Positions 16,408-21,286 of a stretch of DNA of 21,286 nt are shown piece by piece. Source of the stretch: Flavobacteriales bacterium UBA4660 (GTDB lineage Bacteria > Bacteroidota > Bacteroidia > Flavobacteriales_D > Sanyastnellaceae). Position 1 is the first letter of the stretch, and every line of letters starts with the position of its first letter. Location of the stretch: positions 1 through 21,286 of the forward strand of contig DHLU01000041.1 of assembly GCA_002405435.1 (NCBI GenBank). The letters run 5' to 3'. The notes under the pieces are model-generated. The model was not told the origin of the DNA and did no database searches. It saw only the letters and a list, made by a program, of their open reading frames with translations. The translations under genes and the position numbers were made by a program.

Positions 16408-17358
16408 ATGGAAATGAAGAACAAAATCGTTATTGCCGGAGGAACCGGGTTTGTGGGCAGACACCTCACCCATCGGTTTCTGCGGGAAGGATTTGAAGTG
16501 GCCGTTTTGGCGAGGCACACCGCAGCGTTGCCTGAGGGGGCGCAGATGGTGGTATGGAATGGCCGTGCCCCCGGGCCCTGGACAAGGGTACTGGAGGGTG
16601 CCGATCTGCTGGTGAACTTGTCGGGGGCCAGTGTCAACTGCCGGCACACGGCGTCCAACAAAAAAAAGCTGACAGAAAGCCGGCTCCAGGCGGTGAACGC
16701 CCTCGGCGCTGCGCTGATTGCGGCGGAACGCCCGCCGAAAACATGGATAAACGCCTCCGGCGCAGGCATTTACAATCCAGAGAGCCCCGGTGCACACGGG
16801 GAGGAATCCACAGACTATGGTGACGATTTTATTGCGGCCCTCGCCAGGTCGTGGGAGGCTGCCCTGTTTGAGTGTCCGGTTCACGGCATACGCCGGGTGG
16901 CTCTCCGCATGGGCGTTGTATTGGGCAAGGGTGGGGGCGCCTGGCCCGTATTGCTCAGGGTGGCAACACTTGGCGCAGGGGGCCGCAGCGGATCCGGCAA
17001 ACAGTTCGTTTCATGGATCCACGAAGAGGACGTTTTCGGCGCCATTCTGTTTTTATACCGACACTCCGTCATGGAGGGGCCGGTTAACCTGGTGAGCCCC
17101 AGTCCGGAAACCAACCGGACTTTTATGGCGGCAATCCGCAAGCAGGCCGGCATGCCGCTCGGCATTCCGCAACCGGCGTGGCTGGTGCGCATCGGCACCA
17201 CCCTGATGGGAACAGACCCCTCGCTGCTTCTCAGAAACAGCCGTGTGGTACCGGAGCGTTTGCTGGCTGCCGGGTTTAGGTTTTCACACGCCTCACTGGC
17301 CGATGCATTGGCCGGACTGAACGGGACAGCAGCGGTCAATGAACACGGAGGCCACTGA
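16408..17358 (+). CDS. TIGR01777-family SDR/epimerase-like protein
   Basis: A 316-residue extended short-chain dehydrogenase-like protein, related to E. coli YfcH and cell-division-linked homologues; its biochemical activity is not established in the family. The nucleotide-binding motif GGTGFVG is at 11-17. LVNLSGASV (68-76), KLTESRLQAVNAL (87-99), INASGAGIYN (114-123) and LRMGVVLGKGGGA (166-178) are family hallmarks. The C-terminal DUF1731-like part is about 255-305 (PAWLVRIGTTLMGTDPSLLL). A classical YxxxK catalytic pair is not evident, as is common in this family. ATG 16408 is used; ATG 16414 is equally possible. Last gene of the GbsR unit; its 3' end overlaps upstream in-frame starts of ferritin, but the ferritin promoter lies just past the stop. 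Confidence 0.92.
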   Translation: MEMKNKIVIAGGTGFVGRHLTHRFLREGFEVAVLARHTAALPEGAQMVVWNGRAPGPWTRVLEGADLLVNLSGASVNCRHTASNKKKLTESRLQAVNALGAALIAAERPPKTWINASGAGIYNPESPGAHGEESTDYGDDFIAALARSWEAALFECPVHGIRRVALRMGVVLGKGGGAWPVLLRVATLGAGGRSGSGKQFVSWIHEEDVFGAILFLYRHSVMEGPVNLVSPSPETNRTFMAAIRKQAGMPLGIPQPAWLVRIGTTLMGTDPSLLLRNSRVVPERLLAAGFRFSHASLADALAGLNGTAAVNEHGGH

Positions 17359-17364
17359 ATCAGT

Positions 17365-17372
17365 TATTTTTG
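17365..17372 (+). promoter_or_regulatory. -7 promoter element of the ferritin gene
   Basis: TATTTTTG matches TAnnTTTG exactly, begins 6 bp after the TIGR01777 stop and ends 20 bp before the ATG at 17393. It indicates that ferritin is transcribed independently of the upstream unit and argues against the longer in-frame start at 17339. Confidence 0.5.
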
Positions 17373-17392
17373 AAACCATAAAGTTGATTACC

Positions 17393-17911
17393 ATGATGAA
17401 CAAAAAAGTGGAAAAAGCGCTGAACGACCAGATACGGGTCGAGGCGGAGAGTTCGCAAGCCTACCTTGCCATGGCCTGTTGGGCAGAGATCCATGGTTTC
17501 AGCGGCACGGCGGCTTTCCTTTACCGCCACAGCGACGAGGAGCGCCTGCACATGCTCAAGCTCGTTCATTTTGTTAACGACCGCGGCGGACAGGCCGTGA
17601 TTCCCGAACTCAAACAGCCTTCCAGAACCTATAAATCCCTCAACGCGATCTTTCAGGCACTGCATGACCATGAGGTCAGGGTTACTGCTGAGATCAATTC
17701 GGTGGTGGACACCTGCCTGAAAGAGAAAGACTACACCACACACAACTTCATGCAATGGTATGTAAGTGAGCAGATTGAGGAGGAGACGCTCGCGCGCAAC
17801 ATTCTTGATAAGCTCAAACTGATCGGGTCAGACAAGGGGGGCCTGTACATCTTTGACCGCGACCTGGAGTCGACGAACGCAGCCCTCGAGGGCGGCGGCA
17901 AGGGCGCGTAA
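17393..17911 (+). CDS. Ferritin (non-haem, FtnA-like)
   Basis: A four-helix iron-storage protein that oxidises Fe(II) and stores it as a mineral inside a cage, in the cytoplasm. With the start at 17393 it has 172 residues, or 171 if the adjacent ATG at 17396 is used. A longer frame from 17339 would add 18 non-homologous residues and overlap the previous gene. Counting from the second Met, the ferroxidase residues are E16 (IRVEAESS), E49 and H52 (DEERLHM), a Glu in HEVRVTAE, and Gln/Glu in SEQIEEET; all are conserved, so it should be active. The tail RDLESTNAALEGGGKGA is unlike E. coli FtnA and may be disordered. It is followed by a 101-bp gap with two small inverted repeats. Confidence 0.95.
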   Translation: MMNKKVEKALNDQIRVEAESSQAYLAMACWAEIHGFSGTAAFLYRHSDEERLHMLKLVHFVNDRGGQAVIPELKQPSRTYKSLNAIFQALHDHEVRVTAEINSVVDTCLKEKDYTTHNFMQWYVSEQIEEETLARNILDKLKLIGSDKGGLYIFDRDLESTNAALEGGGKGA

Positions 17912-17920
17912 AGGTTCTTC

Positions 17921-17934
17921 ACACCAGCGGGTGT
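17921..17934 (+). terminator. Small hairpin downstream of ferritin
   Basis: ACACC-AGCG-GGTGT can form a 5-bp stem 10 bp after the ferritin stop. There is no U-run after it, so it is only a possible terminator. Confidence 0.2.
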
Positions 17935-17952
17935 ACAACACAAAGAATTTTA

Positions 17953-17971
17953 CCGGGTCTGTGTAACCCGG
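17953..17971. repeat. Inverted repeat upstream of the yfiR-like promoter
   Basis: CCGGGT (17953-17958) and ACCCGG (17966-17971) form a perfect 6-bp inverted repeat with a 7-bp spacer. It ends 6 bp before the -7 element at 17978, so it covers the position where -33 contacts would be expected. It could be an operator or part of a terminator for ferritin; there is no T-run. Confidence 0.3.
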
Positions 17972-17977
17972 GGCCGG

Positions 17978-17985
17978 TAGTTTTG
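17978..17985 (+). promoter_or_regulatory. -7 promoter element of the YfiR-phosphatase operon
   Basis: TAGTTTTG matches TAnnTTTG exactly and ends 27 bp before the ATG at 18013, giving a predicted leader of about 20 nt. The inverted repeat immediately upstream suggests regulation. Confidence 0.5.
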
Positions 17986-18012
17986 GTAAAAGCATCGCCT
18001 TAGTTGAAAATT

Positions 18013-18540
18013 ATGCCGGTTTTTAGAATTTTGCCCATCATTCTGCTGGCCTTTTTTGGCTTTGCCGCCGTCATTCAGCCGGGTCAGCGCGACGATGATA
18101 CCATCGCGCTCGTCAAGGCCAATTTTCTCTACCATTTTGCAAGTTCAGACGAGTGGCCGCAGGACGCCCGCAAGGGTCGGTTTGTTATCGGCATTTACGG
18201 CAACCACAGCCTGTTTGTGGAACTTTCAGCCAAATACGGGTCAAAGCCGGTCGGCAGCCAGGTCATTGAAGTGGTTGAACTGAAGTCTGTGGAAGACAGC
18301 CGGTATATGCACATCCTCTACCTCGACCGAACGAAACGTCAGGAAATGGCCGGCGTAACGCAGCAACTGCGCGGCAAGAGCACCATGCTCGTCACCCATT
18401 TTGACGGGGCGCTGGCCCAGGGCGCTGTGGTCAACTTTAAGGAACTGGGAAACACCATTCGCTATGAACTGAACAGGAAGGCCGCTGAGGAGCGCGGAAT
18501 CAGCCTGGGAACCAAAATAATTCAATGGGCTATCCAATGA
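18013..18540 (+). CDS. YfiR-like (DUF4154) periplasmic protein
   Basis: A 175-residue exported protein. The start at ATG 18013 gives a signal peptide (MPVFRILPIILLAFFGFAAV); the frame also extends to a TTG at 18004. The family signature follows: ALVKANFLYHFASSDEWP near the N-terminus, FVIGIYGNHSLF, the middle stretch MHILYLDRTKRQEM, and a C-terminal VNFKELGNTIRYELNRKAAEERGISLGTKI. In Pseudomonas, YfiR is a periplasmic repressor of the membrane diguanylate cyclase YfiN and uses disulfides (established). This protein has no cysteine, so that redox control cannot apply. It overlaps the next gene by ATGA and heads an operon that ends with a HAMP/SpoIIE phosphatase, its plausible (inferred) signalling partner. 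Confidence 0.85.
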   Translation: MPVFRILPIILLAFFGFAAVIQPGQRDDDTIALVKANFLYHFASSDEWPQDARKGRFVIGIYGNHSLFVELSAKYGSKPVGSQVIEVVELKSVEDSRYMHILYLDRTKRQEMAGVTQQLRGKSTMLVTHFDGALAQGAVVNFKELGNTIRYELNRKAAEERGISLGTKIIQWAIQ

Positions 18541-19481
18541 AAATACGCCACATGATTGCGGGTGCACTCTGCCTCCTGGTAGCCCCAGTGTTGTGGGCAC
18601 AAACTCCGCAGAACGACATTCCGATTACCGTCAGGGTAATCAAGACCTACGCCGCGGACCTCGACGGGGCCATCTTGCTGTCTGACTCCGCCTGTCTGCA
18701 CTCCCCGGAGAGTACCCACCACTACGCGTGGTACGCACGTGCCTTCGTGTACAAAGAAAAATTCAAGCGCACCGACTCGCTCAATATCTATTCGCCCTGG
18801 CGGGAAACAGCCCTGTTGTCGCTGCGCAGGAGCATGGAACTTGACGCCAAAGGAGAAAACGCCAACCAGGTTCCCATCCTGCTGGAATACCTGTCGAACA
18901 CATACCATGCGCAACTGGCAGAATGCCTCGACTTTTACACCCCGCTCAGGGAGACGGATTGTGGAATGTTGTGGGGCAAGTTTGTGGAGACGCAACAAAT
19001 GCTGGGCAATGAAGAACGGCTTGCCCAATACAGAAAAGACTACTATTTCACCTTTGCTGACCGGCATATGGTAATGTATGAGCAGAATCCTGCCCTGTAT
19101 GGCTTTGAGTTGGAAAAGGCTTTCGAATGTTACAGCGAGATTCTGAAAATGGATCCCCTTGATTACAAGGCCAACTACAATACAGCCATTTACTACTACA
19201 ACCAGGGTGTGACCATTATAGGAAGCTTCAATGAGAGCACCACACTGGAGGAGCTGATCGCCCTTCAGGAAAACTCGATTGCCTTGTTTAAGAAATCGTT
19301 GCCGTTTATGCTTAAGGCCCAGGAACTGAGGCCCGACCGCCAGGAAACGCTCAAAGGCCTCTACATTATTTACCGCGCATTGAGCGAAGACGACAAGTCA
19401 TTCTTTTACAAGGCTGAACTTGAAAAGCTGATCAAGTCGGGCGGAGCAAACCCCCTTAAGTGGGAAACTAACGACGAATAG
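18537..19481 (+). CDS. Exported helical-repeat (TPR-like) protein
   Basis: A 314-residue protein with a signal peptide (MKIRHMIAGALCLLVAPVLWAQ), hence periplasmic or surface-located. The body is alpha-helical, with TPR-like helix pairs such as FECYSEILKMDPLDYKANYNTAIYYYNQG and a C-terminal pair with KAQELRPDRQETLKGLYIIYRAL. I recognise no enzyme domain. The ATG at 18537 overlaps the YfiR-like stop as ATGA; the frame extends four codons further upstream but that would not give the coupled start. The membrane phosphatase gene begins 18 bp downstream. A scaffold between the YfiR-like protein and the periplasmic domain of the phosphatase is a possibility, not shown. Confidence 0.82.
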   Translation: MKIRHMIAGALCLLVAPVLWAQTPQNDIPITVRVIKTYAADLDGAILLSDSACLHSPESTHHYAWYARAFVYKEKFKRTDSLNIYSPWRETALLSLRRSMELDAKGENANQVPILLEYLSNTYHAQLAECLDFYTPLRETDCGMLWGKFVETQQMLGNEERLAQYRKDYYFTFADRHMVMYEQNPALYGFELEKAFECYSEILKMDPLDYKANYNTAIYYYNQGVTIIGSFNESTTLEELIALQENSIALFKKSLPFMLKAQELRPDRQETLKGLYIIYRALSEDDKSFFYKAELEKLIKSGGANPLKWETNDE

Positions 19482-19499
19482 CGAACACTGCTCCACGCC

Positions 19500-21284
19500 A
19501 TGGGCCGAATTAGGTTTTCAATAGCGAACAAACTGGGTCTTGGCTTCGGTCTTTTTATGGCCGTGGTGGGCGTGGCGTTTCTGCTCACCAACAACACGAT
19601 GAAGGAGAGCCGCGTCAGCAATGACCGGATTAACCTGGTGTATTCGCCGTCACTGCATAGCCTGGAGGCGCTTGACCGCAGCATGTCGCGGGTGATAAAC
19701 CTCACTACCCAATGGGCTTATGTGCAGCGAAGCACCGAATGGCCCGAACGCAAAGAACTCGTTGGGCTCGCCGCACGAACCGTCCCTCAGAACCTGCTCA
19801 ATGTCAGGCGCTGCGCGGAGGATTGGAGCCCGGAGGATCTCGATCATCTCAGGGAGATTGAAGCAGCAACCGGTAATATCCTCAATGTATCAGAAGCAGT
19901 ACGCGCCCTGTTGCCCGACCACCAGAGCTACAACTCTCCCGATACCACCATGCTGGTGGAATTTTACTTTCTGGAAGGGGAAACCATGAGCATGAACCAG
20001 GCGCGGCTCTATGAAAATATGACGGCGCTCCTGGATGGTCTCCGGGGAAATATTGACGTGGAGATCACGCAGATGAACGCGGCATTTGACCGCCTGCGGA
20101 ATTGGCTGGTTAACATTGCCCTCTTTGTGCTGGTGGGCGGTCTGCTTATCGGATTTTTTACGGCAAGGTCTATCGTCAGACCGGTTAACTCACTGAGAAG
20201 AAAGGTACTCAGCCTGGGGCAGGGTATTTATTCCGTACATCCGGTAAAGGCGGGCAACGATGAAATCGGCGATATGGCCGATGCTGTAGCGAAGGTGATC
20301 AGCAGCTTTGAACGCACCAAGGAATTTTCCATACAGCTGGGTGCAGGGAACTTCGCACTGCCGTTCACTCCCCTTTCCGAGCACGATGAGCTGGGCAAGG
20401 CACTCCTTCAGATGCGGCAGGACCTCGCCTCATACCGCAACGAAATGGAGACCAAGGTCGCGGAGCAGACCCAGGAAATCCGCCTTCAGAAGGAAGAAGT
20501 AGAGCAGCAACGGGAAAAGGTTACCGCGCTTTACAACGACCTGCAGGACAGCATACGGTACGCCCAGCGGCTCCAGCAGTCGGTGCTTCCGAGTGATGAG
20601 TACATCCACGAGTTGTTTCCCGACAGTTTTGTTTTTTACCGGCCGAAGGCTACGGTTAGCGGTGATTTTTACTGGTTTCGCCAGCAGGCGGGCAAGAAGA
20701 TTTTTGCGGCGGCTGACTGCACCGGTCATGGTGTGCCCGGCGCCTTCATGAGCCTGGTGGGTCACAACGTGCTCAACCAGGTAACCAAGGTGTTTACCCG
20801 CCCGGAACAGATTCTCAACGGACTTAACCGCGTGGCGGCAGAGGTGATTAAAAAGCAAACCGATGGTGACTATTCGCGCGATGGAATGGATGTAGCCATG
20901 TGTGTACTTGATCCCGACACCATGACCCTCGAGTTCAGTGGAGCCCATAACCCCATGTACCTGATCCGAGACGGCGCTCTGGAGGTGTATGATAGCGATC
21001 CTTTTTCGATTGGCTCATTCGAATATGGGGAAAGAGAATTCCGCGGTCACGCTGTGTCGCTGCAACCCGGAGACTGCATCTATCTTTTCAGCGACGGTTA
21101 CTCAGACCAGTTTGGAGGCCCAAGGGGTAAAAAATTCCTGCGCAAGCAATTCAAGGAAACCCTGCTCCGCATTCACCGCCTGCCGATGGCGGAGCAAAAA
21201 TGGAGGCTCGCTGAAATTCTCGACCGCTGGCAGGGAGAACTGGACCAGGTGGATGATATCCTGGTCATGGGGGTGCGTATCTAG
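19500..21284 (+). CDS. Membrane HAMP / SpoIIE-type PP2C serine phosphatase
   Basis: A 594-residue membrane signalling phosphatase. Layout: TM1 about 11-30; an extracytoplasmic helical sensor region about 31-202, like a four-helix-bundle chemoreceptor-type domain; TM2 about 203-220; HAMP about 217-275; a coiled coil about 306-350 (ETKVAEQTQEIRLQKEEVEQQ); and a SpoIIE/PP2C catalytic domain about 355-594. Metal-binding acids are all present: D389 (SGDFYWF), D406 (AADCTGHGVPGAFMS), D464 (DGMDVAM), D532 (YLFSDGYSDQ) and D585/D586 (VDDILV), so it should be active. Such enzymes usually dephosphorylate an anti-sigma-factor antagonist or similar phosphoprotein; no such substrate gene is in the window. 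It is the third gene of the YfiR operon, and the ORF is complete, ending in TAG. Confidence 0.93.
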   Translation: MGRIRFSIANKLGLGFGLFMAVVGVAFLLTNNTMKESRVSNDRINLVYSPSLHSLEALDRSMSRVINLTTQWAYVQRSTEWPERKELVGLAARTVPQNLLNVRRCAEDWSPEDLDHLREIEAATGNILNVSEAVRALLPDHQSYNSPDTTMLVEFYFLEGETMSMNQARLYENMTALLDGLRGNIDVEITQMNAAFDRLRNWLVNIALFVLVGGLLIGFFTARSIVRPVNSLRRKVLSLGQGIYSVHPVKAGNDEIGDMADAVAKVISSFERTKEFSIQLGAGNFALPFTPLSEHDELGKALLQMRQDLASYRNEMETKVAEQTQEIRLQKEEVEQQREKVTALYNDLQDSIRYAQRLQQSVLPSDEYIHELFPDSFVFYRPKATVSGDFYWFRQQAGKKIFAAADCTGHGVPGAFMSLVGHNVLNQVTKVFTRPEQILNGLNRVAAEVIKKQTDGDYSRDGMDVAMCVLDPDTMTLEFSGAHNPMYLIRDGALEVYDSDPFSIGSFEYGEREFRGHAVSLQPGDCIYLFSDGYSDQFGGPRGKKFLRKQFKETLLRIHRLPMAEQKWRLAEILDRWQGELDQVDDILVMGVRI

Positions 21285-21286
21285 TG

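Noticed and set aside
1..21286. CRISPR arrays, tRNA/rRNA genes, insertion sequences, phage genes
   Set aside because: No regularly spaced direct repeats, tRNA-like folds with conserved TTCGA-type loops, transposase or integrase motifs were seen on reading through the window.

Overview
The window is a piece of a Bacteroidota chromosome with fairly high GC (low-to-mid 50s % by eye). Four kinds of evidence point there. The promoters carry the Bacteroidota-type -7 element TAnnTTTG. Shine-Dalgarno sequences are nearly absent. The gene families are typical: a DUF7033-type deacetylase-like protein, MORN-variant repeats, LytTR regulators paired with HisKA_2 kinases, and GbsR/MarR plus TIGR01777 pairs. 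Several lipoproteins and exported proteins have short signal peptides. No rRNA, tRNA, CRISPR array, transposase or prophage gene was seen, so this looks like core chromosome.

Layout. Left part (1-2793, + strand): the 3' part of lysS (lysyl-tRNA synthetase) and a DUF7033/polysaccharide-deacetylase-like protein. From 2813 to 7573 (- strand) there is a three-gene signalling operon. It is transcribed as an exported MORN-repeat protein, then a soluble multi-PAS HisKA_2 histidine kinase, then a LytTR response regulator. The first pair overlaps by ATGA. A 524-bp gene-free region follows (7574-8097) and separates divergent transcription units. It holds an AT-rich tract, a cluster of DnaA-box-like 9-mers including a perfect TTATGCACA, and an abrupt flip from C-rich to G-rich on the + strand. 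I propose it as a candidate replication origin.

Right part: rpiB and an exported M28 peptidase (+, ATGA overlap). A - strand pair follows: an ALDH7-type piperideine-6-carboxylate dehydrogenase and a TlpA-like thioredoxin-fold lipoprotein. Then come kbl and a DAO-type FAD oxidoreductase (+), pointing to lysine and threonine/glycine catabolism. Next is a GbsR/MarR regulator, a four-helix membrane protein and a TIGR01777 SDR protein (+, one operon), then a ferritin with its own promoter. Last is a second signalling operon: a YfiR-like periplasmic protein, an exported helical-repeat protein and a membrane HAMP/SpoIIE-type PP2C phosphatase.

The two items most worth following up are the candidate oriC and the YfiR-phosphatase operon. 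In the latter a YfiR-like protein sits with a phosphatase rather than the usual HAMP-diguanylate cyclase partner. Five exact and two one-mismatch -7 elements also predict very short or absent 5' leaders for several genes.
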